35,852 nucleotides of DNA from an uncultured SAR86 cluster bacterium (GTDB lineage: Bacteria; Pseudomonadota; Gammaproteobacteria; Magnimaribacterales; TMED112), in NCBI GenBank assembly GCA_902585315.1, contig CACIDC010000008.1:1-35852 (forward strand), written 5' to 3'. The position numbers were made by a program, and so were the translations under genes. This document shows positions 25,317-34,426 of the stretch, in pieces (the stretch's first letter is position 1; every line of letters starts with the position of its first letter). Under the pieces are notes generated by a model. It had not been told where the DNA came from and made no database searches. It saw nothing but the letters and a program-made list of their open reading frames with translations.

Positions 25317-25797
25317 CAGTTAATTTAATGCAGCTCTTAATCTCTAAAGAATCCATGTTAAGTCTTCTTAGATTTTCCCGAGCATTGTTTGTTTGGGACC
25401 TATTAGCAAAGGGCCCTACAATCACTTTATAGTTAAAACCATTTTGACTGGTTACATTTTCAATTACTGGGCTGTACCCTATCTTTTTGAGCTCTTCTAA
25501 TTGGCTGCTTGCAGCTGAAAATGTTCTGAAACTTCCAGATTGAGCAAAAAATTGACATTCCTCCTCCCCTTCATTAGTGCTTATTACAATTTCATCAAAA
25601 GAACTATTTTCCAGAAGAGTTTGAAATTCATATTCAATATCTTCAACGTCATAATTTTTTAAATCCAAGAAATCTTTGTTATCTTGCAAAAAAATAATTG
25701 AGGAGAAAGACATTAGAAATGATACAGAAGCTGCTAAAAGAAATGTTGGGGCTAACTTAAGTGGAAACTTCTTATTTTTAAAAGAAAAGTCAGACAT
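25303..25797 (-). CDS. SPOR domain membrane protein, FtsN/DedD-like
   Basis: The 164-residue protein has a short basic cytoplasmic N-terminus, one membrane helix (about residues 17-37), a short linker and a C-terminal SPOR domain (about 78-158: CQFFAQSGSFRTFSAASSQLEEL, YKVIVGPFANRSQTNNAREN). SPOR domains bind denuded peptidoglycan at the division septum. SPOR proteins are often encoded next to argS in gammaproteobacteria, which supports a cell-division role. It is shorter than E. coli FtsN. One base separates it from argS. Confidence 0.8.
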   Translation of the reverse strand: MSDFSFKNKKFPLKLAPTFLLAASVSFLMSFSSIIFLQDNKDFLDLKNYDVEDIEYEFQTLLENSSFDEIVISTNEGEEECQFFAQSGSFRTFSAASSQLEELKKIGYSPVIENVTSQNGFNYKVIVGPFANRSQTNNARENLRRLNMDSLEIKSCIKLTDEST

Positions 25798-25798
25798 A

Positions 25799-27508
25799 TT
25801 ACATTTTTTCTAATGGCTTAACATTAAGAATTTTAAAACTATTTTTGAGTATTAACTTAGTAATACTTGTTATTAAAAGTCTTGAATTAGAGGTAACATT
25901 ATTTTCGGATAAAACAGGGTTTTGTTCATAAAATGAATGAAAAGTTGCAGAAAAATCTTTAATAAAATGAACTAATGAGTGTGGTGATCTCTCTAAAGCA
26001 TACTCCTGTAAGATCAAAGGATAATTAATGGCTTTTGACGTAATTTCGTAACAATTTTCAATTTCATTGAGATCTATTTCTACTGTTGGGTCAAAAGATG
26101 ACTTGGCTAGAATAGAACAGCACCTCACATATGCATATTGTGCATAAAAATATGGATTATTCTTGCTTTCATCTTTTGCTAAATCTATATCAAAATCCAT
26201 TGGATGATCCGATTTTTTTTCTAAAAAGAAAAACTTTATGACATCTGGCCCTAAATCTTCTCTCAAATCATTTAATGAAAAATATTCTCCTCTTCTAGTA
26301 GACATGGTTTTTTTAACACCCTCTTCATATAAATTTACCAATTGGTAAAGTAGAAATTCGATATTTTGATGCTCTTTTTTCATGACATCAAAGGCAGCTG
26401 TAAGCCTTGGAATATACCCGTGATGATCGGCACCAAAAATATTTATATAAGAGTCAAAGTTTCTATCTATTTTATTTTTGTGATAGCCAACATCCGTCAA
26501 GTAATAGGTTGGCTCCTTATTTTCACGTAATAATACTCTATCTTTATCGTCACCAAATTCAGTGGTTTTAAACCATTCTGCACCGTCTTTAGAATATGTA
26601 TATCCTTGATTTTTTATGGTTTTGAGAGATTTAGACAAATCCGATTCAACATCTTCTACTGTCCCTAGAGAGCTTTCGCTAAACCAATGATCATGAATAA
26701 TATTAAAATTATGAAGATCTTCTTTAATAAGATTTAATATTTCACTAACAGCAAATTTTTTAGCTTCCTTCCATGCTCCACTAAACTCAGATTTAAAGTA
26801 TTTAGAAATTTCATCTAGCCTGATATCTTTATCATCATCAAGGGAGCCGAAATCAATTTTTTTATCAAGTTCTCTAAAATTTGATTTAAATGTTTTAGCA
26901 AGCTCTTTAATATACTCACCCTCATAAGTTCCATCTGTTTCAAAAGTTTCTACATAGGCATTTAGTAAAACACTACTTGTTAAGATTGATATCTGTCTTC
27001 CAGCGTCATTGACGTAGTACTCTTTTGTTACCTCATAACCGATATTTTCTAATAGATTTGCAATTGCCATGCCCAGAACTGCTCCTCTTCCATGTCCAAC
27101 ATGTAAAGGTCCTGTTGGATTAGAAGAAACAAATTCTAATAATATTCTTCCAGAATAATCCTTAGTTATACCCCATTTATCGCCTTCAATAATTATGTTT
27201 TTTAGCAACTCACTTTTTGTTTCTGCTGAAATGAATATATTTATAAAACCTGGACCTTCAATTTTGATATTTTCAATTCTTTTATCGTTTAAATTAGCAG
27301 CTATAATTTCTGCTAATTCAACAGGTTTTTTCTTGAAGTATTTTGTTAGCTTCAGACAACAACTTGTTGCAAAGTCACCTCGAGATTTTTCAGCACTAAT
27401 CTCGAATTCCACCTGTTCGATGATTTTTTCATTAAGTGTTAAATCATTTTCATTAGCAACCTCAATTACAATTTTCTTTAACAGTTGATTTAAGTCTATT
27501 AGTATCAT
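25799..27508 (-). CDS. argS: Arginyl-tRNA synthetase
   Basis: This class I synthetase charges tRNA-Arg. The 569-residue protein (E. coli 577) has the N-terminal add-1 domain, the HIGH-type motif in SSNPTGPLHVGHGRG (HVGH 136-139), a KMSKS equivalent in KKTMSTRRGE (degenerate, as usual for ArgRS), and the DALR anticodon-binding end (YAQYAYVRCCSIL through LRL-like LITSITKLILKNSFKILNV). It overlaps efp by four bases (ATGA), giving an efp-argS unit of translation genes. Confidence 0.96.
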   Translation of the reverse strand: MILIDLNQLLKKIVIEVANENDLTLNEKIIEQVEFEISAEKSRGDFATSCCLKLTKYFKKKPVELAEIIAANLNDKRIENIKIEGPGFINIFISAETKSELLKNIIIEGDKWGITKDYSGRILLEFVSSNPTGPLHVGHGRGAVLGMAIANLLENIGYEVTKEYYVNDAGRQISILTSSVLLNAYVETFETDGTYEGEYIKELAKTFKSNFRELDKKIDFGSLDDDKDIRLDEISKYFKSEFSGAWKEAKKFAVSEILNLIKEDLHNFNIIHDHWFSESSLGTVEDVESDLSKSLKTIKNQGYTYSKDGAEWFKTTEFGDDKDRVLLRENKEPTYYLTDVGYHKNKIDRNFDSYINIFGADHHGYIPRLTAAFDVMKKEHQNIEFLLYQLVNLYEEGVKKTMSTRRGEYFSLNDLREDLGPDVIKFFFLEKKSDHPMDFDIDLAKDESKNNPYFYAQYAYVRCCSILAKSSFDPTVEIDLNEIENCYEITSKAINYPLILQEYALERSPHSLVHFIKDFSATFHSFYEQNPVLSENNVTSNSRLLITSITKLILKNSFKILNVKPLEKM

Positions 27509-28071
27509 TCTTTGCTTCTTCCCACGTATGTGCCATCTCTAGTATCAATTTTAATTTGTTCTCCCTCATTAATAAAAATCGGCACTTGCACCTCTATGCC
27601 CGATGAAAGTTTCGCGGGCTTTAAGGTATTTGAAACTGTATCTCCTTTTAGACCTGGCTCAGTTTCTGAAACAGTTTTAGTTACAAATGTTGGCAGCTCT
27701 ACATTTAAGACTTCCCCGTCCCAAAAAAGAATTTTGCATTCTTCCTCTCCATCTAACCAAAGCTTTATTTTTTCGATCTTATTTGCTGTTATTTCAATTT
27801 GTTCGTAGGTATCTTTGTCCATGAATACATAGTTTTGTCCTTCCACATACAAAAACTGAAAATCTCTTTCAACTATATCTGCGCCCTCTACGGATTCTCC
27901 TGATTTAAATGTTCTTTCCCAAACTTTTTGTGTTCTTAAGTTATAAAGTTTTGTTCGCATTACAGCTTGCCCTTTACCGGGCTTATGAAATTCATAAGAA
28001 AGAATTGAACATGGTTCATTTTCAATAAGAACTTTGAGACCAGCTTTAAATTGATTGGTTGAATATTTCAT
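27505..28071 (-). CDS. efp: Translation elongation factor P
   Basis: EF-P relieves ribosome stalling at polyproline. The protein has 188 residues, the normal length. The modification loop is EFHKPGKGQAVMRTK, with the modified lysine at K33, a context that fits beta-lysylation by EpmA-type enzymes. The three beta domains end in GEQIKIDTRDGTYVGRSKE, the conserved terminus. It is the first gene of the minus-strand operon, in a 52-base divergent gap from the DUF1295 gene. No good Shine-Dalgarno is visible. Confidence 0.96.
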   Translation of the reverse strand: MKYSTNQFKAGLKVLIENEPCSILSYEFHKPGKGQAVMRTKLYNLRTQKVWERTFKSGESVEGADIVERDFQFLYVEGQNYVFMDKDTYEQIEITANKIEKIKLWLDGEEECKILFWDGEVLNVELPTFVTKTVSETEPGLKGDTVSNTLKPAKLSSGIEVQVPIFINEGEQIKIDTRDGTYVGRSKE

Positions 28072-28123
28072 TTTATGTCACATTATGCTTTTTCTTGTAT
28101 GATACTTATATTAAAAGCAAATT

Positions 28124-29017
28124 ATGGCTAAGACTATTTTACAACCTTTAGTATTTCTTGCTATCTCAGTAGTTACTTTTTTAGTTTGTTACTTGCTTGC
28201 TGTAACCGTCTCGGCTGGCACAATTGAATCAGGTGGGTTATCACTGATCATGGTAGCTATGGCTATATCTTTTGCCATGCATTGGATTCTTTTTGTTCCA
28301 TCGTACATTTTCCAAACTGAAAAATTTTATGATCTAACGGGGAGCTTAACTTACATTACAGTTTTGTCGTTTGTGGTTTTCATAAAAAAAACTATGGTTC
28401 ACGAAATGCTCGATTTAAGGTCTTTAATAATTTATGGATGTATTATGGTTTGGACGGTTAGGCTTGGCGGATTTTTATTTTGGCGAGTTCTAAAAGATGG
28501 CCACGATAAGAGATTTAAAAAAATCTTACCTAGTTTCAGTCAGCTTTTCATGACTTGGACGCTTTCAGCAGCCTGGGTATTTATTCAATCACTGTCCGCT
28601 TTAGTTGCGTTAACTGTAATCACCACTGTTGAAATGGGTATAGTCGGTTGGCTAGGTCTAGCGCTTTGGATATTTGGGTTCGGATTTGAAGTACTAGCAG
28701 ATCATCAAAAAACTAAATTTAAAGCTGATCAAGCTAATGAGGGAAAATTTATTACTGGCGGCTTATGGGATGTCTCGAGGCATCCTAATTATTTTGGTGA
28801 AATTGTTTTATGGCTTGGCATTTCTGTAATGGCTGTACCGGTTATGTCTGGTTTGCAATATGTTTCTTTAATATCGCCTGTGTTCGGATTCTTATTAATT
28901 TACTATGTTAGTGGAGTACGAATGTTGGAAGACAGATCTAACAAAAAATGGGGCAATGACCCTAAATATCAGGAATACAAAAGAAATACGCCTGTATTAT
29001 TCCCAAAACTGTTTTAA
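28124..29017 (+). CDS. DUF1295 / steroid 5-alpha-reductase-like membrane protein
   Basis: The 297-residue protein has about seven membrane helices. The C-terminal region carries the motif WDVSRHPNYFGEIVLWLGI and ends in LEDRSNKKWGNDPKYQEYKRNTPVLFPKLF, typical of DUF1295 and the related methyltransferase or steroid-reductase-like membrane proteins. These use NADPH or SAM at the membrane, but the bacterial substrate is unknown. It stands alone between the divergent efp operon and the TonB cluster, and its position suggests no pathway. Confidence 0.85.
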   Translation: MAKTILQPLVFLAISVVTFLVCYLLAVTVSAGTIESGGLSLIMVAMAISFAMHWILFVPSYIFQTEKFYDLTGSLTYITVLSFVVFIKKTMVHEMLDLRSLIIYGCIMVWTVRLGGFLFWRVLKDGHDKRFKKILPSFSQLFMTWTLSAAWVFIQSLSALVALTVITTVEMGIVGWLGLALWIFGFGFEVLADHQKTKFKADQANEGKFITGGLWDVSRHPNYFGEIVLWLGISVMAVPVMSGLQYVSLISPVFGFLLIYYVSGVRMLEDRSNKKWGNDPKYQEYKRNTPVLFPKLF

Positions 29018-29103
29018 AATGCGGTTTTTCCTCAAAAAATAGTTGTAAAATAACAGTAATTTGATAGTTTTAACGATCAAGTTTTTAAAAAGGGTAAAAG
29101 ATC

Positions 29104-29847
29104 ATGAAAAGATACGTATTTTTATTATACATATTAGCAATATTTGCGGTAGCGGATAAAGCTGACATAGACCAGATTTTAGAAGAAAATCAATCAAATA
29201 TTTTACTGTCTGAAGAATCTCAAGAAACAGTTGATAATCTATCTACTGAAAAAGATTCACTTCTGGCTGAATGGAAGGTTGTTGTTAAACAAGTTGAGGG
29301 TTTAAAAATTTATAATGCTCAAAAAAGGCAACAAATTAAAGCACAAGAAGAAAGGCTTGTTACATTAGCCGAACAAACAAAGCAGGTTGTTGTAATTCAA
29401 AGACAAATTCCACCTCTAATGGAAAGAATGGCAAACAGCTTGGAACAATTTGTATCTCTTGATGCTCCGTTTTCTTTGGACGAAAGATACAAGCGTATCA
29501 ATCAAGTAAGAAATACCCTTTCAGATCCAAAAGTAACTGCTTCAGAACAAGTAAGACAAGTACTCGAAGCCTATAACATCGAACGGGAATATGGCAGAAC
29601 AATTGAAACATATGAGGATGCTATTGTCTTAGATGGCGAGGAAAAAGTCGTAAACATCCTGAGAGTGGGCAGACTTGCTCTCATGTATCAACTTAAAGAT
29701 CAAAGTGAGGCTGGCATCTGGAATGGCAGCGACTGGGTAGAAGTGAGTGGTTATAGAATTCCTGTGAGAGATGGAATAAGAATGGCAAACAAAACAGCGC
29801 CACTAGATCTTTTACCATTGCCGGTAAAATTTGAGGAGAAAGAATAA
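29104..29847 (+). CDS. DUF3450 periplasmic coiled-coil protein of TonB2-type cluster
   Basis: A signal peptide (about residues 1-17) precedes a long helical coiled-coil (about 35-115, with repeated Glu/Lys/Gln heptads) and a globular end containing LRVGRLALMYQ and IWNGSDWVEVSG, as in DUF3450 proteins. The family is encoded at the head of TonB2-like clusters and is thought to work in the periplasm with the energising complex. The stop overlaps the next start by one base. An AAGGG lies upstream of the ATG. Confidence 0.88.
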   Translation: MKRYVFLLYILAIFAVADKADIDQILEENQSNILLSEESQETVDNLSTEKDSLLAEWKVVVKQVEGLKIYNAQKRQQIKAQEERLVTLAEQTKQVVVIQRQIPPLMERMANSLEQFVSLDAPFSLDERYKRINQVRNTLSDPKVTASEQVRQVLEAYNIEREYGRTIETYEDAIVLDGEEKVVNILRVGRLALMYQLKDQSEAGIWNGSDWVEVSGYRIPVRDGIRMANKTAPLDLLPLPVKFEEKE

Positions 29848-31223
29848 TGAAATATTTAAAAATATTTTTACTTAGTTTACTAATATCCTCTTCATACACT
29901 TTTGCACAGGAAGCTGACGTCGATGCGCCTACTAACTTGGATAAATTATTGGAGCTTGTAAAGGAAGGTAAATCAAAAGAGCAAAGCGAAAATACGAAAC
30001 GAGAAGCAGAATTTAAGGCTGCTAGAGATCAGCAGGACCAAATACTTAAGGCAGAACAAAGAGAGCTTGCCAGACAAGAAAGAATTGCTGACCAGCTTGA
30101 GGAAGAATTTAGAAAGAATCAAGAAAAGCTGAGAATTGCTGAGGAAGCATATTTTAAACAGCTTGGTTCTCTTAATGAGTTATTTGGACATATGCAAAGT
30201 ATCACAACTGATTCTAGAGTTACATTTGAGTCTTCACTGACAGCAGCAGAATTTGGTAAAGAAAGAGAAAAATTCTTAGGCGATCTTACTCAAAAAATGG
30301 GTGAATCTACTGAGTTGCCAACAATTGAGGAAATTGAAAGAGTTTGGTATGAAATAATGCGCGAAATGAAAGCTACTGGTGAAGTTAGCCGTTTTACAGC
30401 AACTGTTATTAATGTTGATGGCACACAAACTGAATGTGATGTTGTTAGAGTTGGTGTTTACAATGCAGTATGTGGTAACAGTTATTTAGAATATGTGCCA
30501 ACTAAAGGCCAATATCAGTTCTTGGCAAGACAGCCTGCAGGAAGATACACAAGTTCAGCTGGAAGAGTATCAGATGCTGATGCATCTAGTGGCTATGTAA
30601 GCTTTTCTGTGGATCCAAGTGGTCCATCAGGTGGCGCATTGCTTGCTAACCTCGTTCAAAATCCTTCTTTAGTTGAAAGAATTAATCAAGGTGGATTAAT
30701 TGGTTACATCATTCTAGCCATTGGTGCGATAACAATGCTTTACGCAATTTATAAGTACACAATGCTATGGATGACAAGTAGAGCGGTTCAAGAACAACTA
30801 GCTAATGACAAACCAGATGATTCAAATCCTCTTGGAAGAGTCCTCAATGTTGGTAAAACACATATGAAAGACGAGATAGACAGACTTGAGTTAAAACTTG
30901 CTGAAGCAATTATGGGCGAAAGGCCTGCAATTGAAAGAGGTATTAGTTTTGTGAAGATTGTCTCAGTTGTTGCGCCACTAGCTGGTCTATTAGGAACAGT
31001 TACAGGTATGATTATCACATTCCAACAAATTACATTGTTTGGAACAGGTGATCCAAAAATCATGGCTGGTGGTATATCACAAGCACTTGTTACAACAGTT
31101 CTTGGTCTTGTGGTCGCTATTCCAACAACACTTGCACACTCATTCTTGCAGTCTTCTGCAAGGTCTGTTGTGGATGTTTTAGAAGAACAAGCAACTGGTA
31201 TTGTTGCTGAAAAAGCTAAATAA
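29847..31223 (+). CDS. MotA/TolQ/ExbB proton channel protein with periplasmic coiled-coil (TtpC-like)
   Basis: The 458-residue protein starts with a signal peptide (about 1-20), then a charged coiled-coil (about 35-110), a Cys-containing globular part (TECDVVRVGVYNAVCGNSYLEY) and a C-terminal ExbB-like channel domain with GLIGYIILAIGAITMLY, VAPLAGLLGTVTGMIITFQ and GISQALVTTVLGLVVAIPTTLAHS. This is the layout of TtpC of Vibrio TonB2 systems, where it is needed for siderophore uptake. It would use the proton motive force together with the next two genes. AGGAG (29834-29838) precedes the ATG. Confidence 0.9.
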   Translation: MKYLKIFLLSLLISSSYTFAQEADVDAPTNLDKLLELVKEGKSKEQSENTKREAEFKAARDQQDQILKAEQRELARQERIADQLEEEFRKNQEKLRIAEEAYFKQLGSLNELFGHMQSITTDSRVTFESSLTAAEFGKEREKFLGDLTQKMGESTELPTIEEIERVWYEIMREMKATGEVSRFTATVINVDGTQTECDVVRVGVYNAVCGNSYLEYVPTKGQYQFLARQPAGRYTSSAGRVSDADASSGYVSFSVDPSGPSGGALLANLVQNPSLVERINQGGLIGYIILAIGAITMLYAIYKYTMLWMTSRAVQEQLANDKPDDSNPLGRVLNVGKTHMKDEIDRLELKLAEAIMGERPAIERGISFVKIVSVVAPLAGLLGTVTGMIITFQQITLFGTGDPKIMAGGISQALVTTVLGLVVAIPTTLAHSFLQSSARSVVDVLEEQATGIVAEKAK

Positions 31224-31225
31224 CA

Positions 31226-31768
31226 ATGTACTGGCTTACTGAGCTTTATATTTCTCTTAGAGACTTTATGGAACAGGGTGGGCCAGTATTATGGTATATA
31301 GCATTTCTAGTTACATTCATGTGGGCTTTAATTTTTGAAAGAGTTTACTACTTCCTTTTCGTTCATGACGATTTTGCCCAAAACATAAGAAGTAAATATC
31401 TTTCAATGAAATTTAAATCCCCATGGCACAAAAACCAAACCAAAACCAGATTCATATCTGAAGGAAAAATATCAATTAATAGAAATGTTCAACTCATACA
31501 GGTATGTATTGCATTATGTCCACTTTTTGGATTGATGGGTACAGTTACTGGTATGATCGAAGTTTTCCAAGTTATGGCTTTTACTGGTGGTGGTGACGCA
31601 AGGTCTATGGCTGGAGGTGTGTCAAAAGCAACTCTTCCAACAATGGCTGGTATGGTATCATCATTATCAGGAGTATTAGCTATGATTTGGGTCAAAAACC
31701 AAGTTGAATCAAATGAATTGATGATGGTTGATTATGTAACTGGATCAAGCAAACAAGGAGCAAAATAA
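31226..31768 (+). CDS. exbB: ExbB-type biopolymer transport protein
   Basis: ExbB forms the proton-channel scaffold for TonB. The 180-residue protein has three hydrophobic segments and the family signature LCPLFGLMGTVTGMIEVFQVMAFTGGGDARSMAGGVSKATLPTMAG, split here by helix boundaries. It is shorter than E. coli ExbB, as usual for TonB2-type ExbB2. The start follows the TtpC-like stop after two bases without a strong ribosome binding site. Its stop overlaps exbD by one base. Confidence 0.92.
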   Translation: MYWLTELYISLRDFMEQGGPVLWYIAFLVTFMWALIFERVYYFLFVHDDFAQNIRSKYLSMKFKSPWHKNQTKTRFISEGKISINRNVQLIQVCIALCPLFGLMGTVTGMIEVFQVMAFTGGGDARSMAGGVSKATLPTMAGMVSSLSGVLAMIWVKNQVESNELMMVDYVTGSSKQGAK

Positions 31769-32178
31769 TGAGAAGAAATGCAATAAGTGCAGCTGCTCGA
31801 GAAGAAGAAAGTGAAATTAATTTAACACCTATGCTTGATGTAGTATTCATCATGCTTATATTCTTTATTGTTACAGCAAATTTTATTAAGGAACCTGGTT
31901 TAGAGGTAAATAGACCAGACTCAGATACTTCTGAGATACAAGAAAACGCTGCAATATTAATTGCAGTCGGAGGAAACGACGAAATCTATATGGATGGTAG
32001 AAGAATTGATGTTAGACAAGTTAAAGCTAATGTACTTAAACTACTAGCTGATAATCCTCAAGGAACAGTCGTCATCCAGGCCGACGAAACTGCTAGTGCA
32101 GACGCAATTATTCAAGTTATGGACGGTGCTAGAGATGCCGGAGTCTATGACATTTCATTAGCAGCTGAACCAAACTAA
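31768..32178 (+). CDS. exbD: ExbD-type biopolymer transport protein
   Basis: The 136-residue protein has one N-terminal membrane helix with the conserved proton-carrying Asp (D24 in TPMLDVVFIML), followed by a periplasmic domain ending with VVIQADETASADAIIQVMDGARDAGV. ExbD and ExbB together convert the proton gradient into TonB movement. AAGGAG (31755-31760) lies seven bases before the ATG. TonB follows two bases after its stop. Confidence 0.94.
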   Translation: MRRNAISAAAREEESEINLTPMLDVVFIMLIFFIVTANFIKEPGLEVNRPDSDTSEIQENAAILIAVGGNDEIYMDGRRIDVRQVKANVLKLLADNPQGTVVIQADETASADAIIQVMDGARDAGVYDISLAAEPN

Positions 32179-32180
32179 AT

Positions 32181-32813
32181 ATGGCAGATACCAAAAGATA
32201 TACATTTTTAGCGATGGCACCTTTAGTTGCCTTCGCCTTATTTGTCTTTATGGTTCTTTTAGTTAGTTCAGGAGATACAGGCGACGTAGTTAAGGCTAGA
32301 AAAATTGGTGACGTAATAATGCCTGATAGAGAAATCGAAACAATAAATTCTGAGGAAGTTGAACCACCAGAAGAGCCTGAAATTGCTCCTCCAGATATAG
32401 CCCCACCTCAGCTTGATGTAACCCCAATTGCTGTCAGTGCTGCCAAATCAAGACCTGATATAAACTTTTCAGGAGGTACAGGTGCTTTATTCAGAGATGG
32501 TGACTACATTCCTTTATTCAAAGTGCAGCCCATCTATCCTCGAAGAGCAAAGGAAAGAAATATGGAAGGCTACGTCATAGTAGCTTTTACAATCACTGAA
32601 TCAGGTACAATTGAGGAACCATACGTAATTGAAGGTATGTGTCGTTCAGCTACAAATCGAGAGGGTTCCTTCAGGGAGTGTACAATGTTCAACTCGGCTA
32701 CAATAAGAGCTGCATCTAAGCTAAAATACAAGCCAACAGTAAGAGATGGCAGAGCTGTAGCAGTAAGCGATGTCCCACATAAATTTTCATTTGAATTGGA
32801 GCAGGAAGGCTAA
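32181..32813 (+). CDS. tonB: TonB energy-transducing protein
   Basis: The 210-residue protein has an N-terminal membrane helix (about 9-29), a short Pro/Glu-rich linker (about 60-82) and a C-terminal TonB domain (about 110-207: VQPIYPRRAKERNMEGYVIVAFTI, then SATIRAASKLKYKPTVRDGRAV). The linker is short, as in TonB2 proteins. Inside the C-terminal domain there is an extra loop with two cysteines (C154 and C167) that may form a disulfide in the periplasm. It would energise TonB-dependent outer-membrane receptors encoded elsewhere. Its last base is the first base of the next ATG. Confidence 0.92.
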   Translation: MADTKRYTFLAMAPLVAFALFVFMVLLVSSGDTGDVVKARKIGDVIMPDREIETINSEEVEPPEEPEIAPPDIAPPQLDVTPIAVSAAKSRPDINFSGGTGALFRDGDYIPLFKVQPIYPRRAKERNMEGYVIVAFTITESGTIEEPYVIEGMCRSATNREGSFRECTMFNSATIRAASKLKYKPTVRDGRAVAVSDVPHKFSFELEQEG

Positions 32814-34426
32814 TGAGATTATTATTTTTTGTACTACTTATTTTTTCTTTTGACGTCCAGTCTAAAATTCCTGAACCGGGCTATGGATTACCAGAATTGG
32901 CTTCTGAAGCACGTATCAAGGAACTGAATTCTAAAAAAAGAGCAAAAGTCATGACACCTTCAGTTCAAAGAAAAATGCAAAGAGTCCTTGAGGCGCTCGA
33001 CGAAGCTGGAATTTTAGAGCAAGAACAAGCACTCCTCAAAAAGGAAAAGAAAGATAAAGAAGCAGAGGCTAAAGACAAAGAGATCGCAAAAGCCATAGCA
33101 AACGGTCAAAGAGAACTAGATGATTTAAAAACAAGACTAGAATCTTTACAAAGCTATGACAGATCAATGTTTTACTACTATTCAGCTTATTACAACCTTG
33201 CCTATCAAGAAAAAATTTCTGAGGCTATGAATAATTACGTAAAACTTGTAGCTGAAAAAGATACTGCAGAAAAATTAAGGGTTAATGCTTATTATGTTCT
33301 AGCTCAGCTATATCTCTCTGAGTCAAACTATCAGTCTGGATTAGATTATTTATTGAGATGGTTTAAAAATACGGCAGAAGTTAATCCGGACGGCTATGTG
33401 CTTCTGGGTCAAGCGTATTATTTGCTTGCTGATAAAGAATCAACTAAATCTAAAGTATTGGCTAGCTATCAAAAAGCTTATAACAATATGGTAGAAGCTA
33501 AGAGACTAGCAGATGAAAAACAAATTAGATTTAGAGAAAACTGGTATTCTTTATTATTAGCCTCAATGGGAGAGTTAGACCTGAAGAATGAACAAGTGCC
33601 AGTCTATGAAGAAATATTAGAGCTTTACCCAAAGAAAAAATATTTCGTTAACCTTGCTGGTTTATATAACGACTTAGATAGACAGCGCGATTACACTGCA
33701 CTGCTTAAAACTGCCTACACCAAACAATTGTTAGATAAGAAAGGTGAATTTCAATCTCTTGCACAAATGTTAGTATCTTCTGGCAATCCTTATTGGGCAG
33801 CTGAAGTCATTTTAACAGGGATGACATCTGTTCCAGGCTTAAGAGTGGTTGATCAAGAGTGTATGATGAGCAAAGTTTTAGATGATGATGGAAACTTAAA
33901 GACAGATAATAAAGGAATAGCTATAGAAGAGCTTGTTTGTACAGACATTTATGGCCCAGCCTTTGTTAAGGCAGGTTCACCAGATGCACTAGACGCTAAA
34001 GCAACTCCAGTCTTGATAGAGGACAAACAAAATTTAACGATACTAGCTGGTGCTCTTCGTGCAGCACAGGAAAGAAAAGCTGCAATTGATGTTTTTGAAA
34101 AACTAACAAAAGTCACAAATGATGGCGAAGCTTTCATTGCTATGGGAAATTTATATTACCAAGAAGATGAAATTGAAAAAGCAATTGAAGCAATCAATAA
34201 AGGACTAAAGAAAGGGAACCTCAAGAATCCAGGTTTTGCTCAGCTAACCCTTGGCCAAGCCCTATTTGAGCTACAAAGATTTAATGAAGCTAGAGATGTT
34301 TTCACAAAAGCTTCAGCAAGCAAAAAGGATTCTGTTAAAAAGTCTGCGAGAGCTTGGCTCAAATATACTGATAACGAGCAGGAAAGAGTAAAAAATCTTA
34401 ATGTAAGAAGAGAATCTATTTCTTAA
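32813..34426 (+). CDS. TPR-repeat periplasmic protein of TonB cluster
   Basis: The 537-residue protein has a signal peptide (about 1-18), a charged coiled-coil (about 60-110) and many helical tetratricopeptide-like repeats, for example YYVLAQLYLSESNYQSGLDYLLRW, GYVLLGQAYYLLADK, EAFIAMGNLYYQEDEIEKAIEAINKG and LTLGQALFELQRFNEARDVF, each spanning helix pairs. TPR proteins close TonB2-type clusters and may organise the complex in the periplasm; their precise role is unknown. GGAAGG lies shortly before the ATG. The 3' end overlaps folA, which is convergent, by 11 bases. Confidence 0.88.
   Translation: MRLLFFVLLIFSFDVQSKIPEPGYGLPELASEARIKELNSKKRAKVMTPSVQRKMQRVLEALDEAGILEQEQALLKKEKKDKEAEAKDKEIAKAIANGQRELDDLKTRLESLQSYDRSMFYYYSAYYNLAYQEKISEAMNNYVKLVAEKDTAEKLRVNAYYVLAQLYLSESNYQSGLDYLLRWFKNTAEVNPDGYVLLGQAYYLLADKESTKSKVLASYQKAYNNMVEAKRLADEKQIRFRENWYSLLLASMGELDLKNEQVPVYEEILELYPKKKYFVNLAGLYNDLDRQRDYTALLKTAYTKQLLDKKGEFQSLAQMLVSSGNPYWAAEVILTGMTSVPGLRVVDQECMMSKVLDDDGNLKTDNKGIAIEELVCTDIYGPAFVKAGSPDALDAKATPVLIEDKQNLTILAGALRAAQERKAAIDVFEKLTKVTNDGEAFIAMGNLYYQEDEIEKAIEAINKGLKKGNLKNPGFAQLTLGQALFELQRFNEARDVFTKASASKKDSVKKSARAWLKYTDNEQERVKNLNVRRESIS

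Noticed and set aside
27195-27808. Two frames of about 97 residues antisense to argS and efp
   Set aside because: They mirror conserved coding sequence of the two translation genes and show no independent gene signals.
29018-29103. Rho-independent terminator after the DUF1295 gene
   Set aside because: There is a T-run paired with an A-run (GTTTTTCCTCAAAAAAT) but no GC-bearing stem, so it does not qualify.
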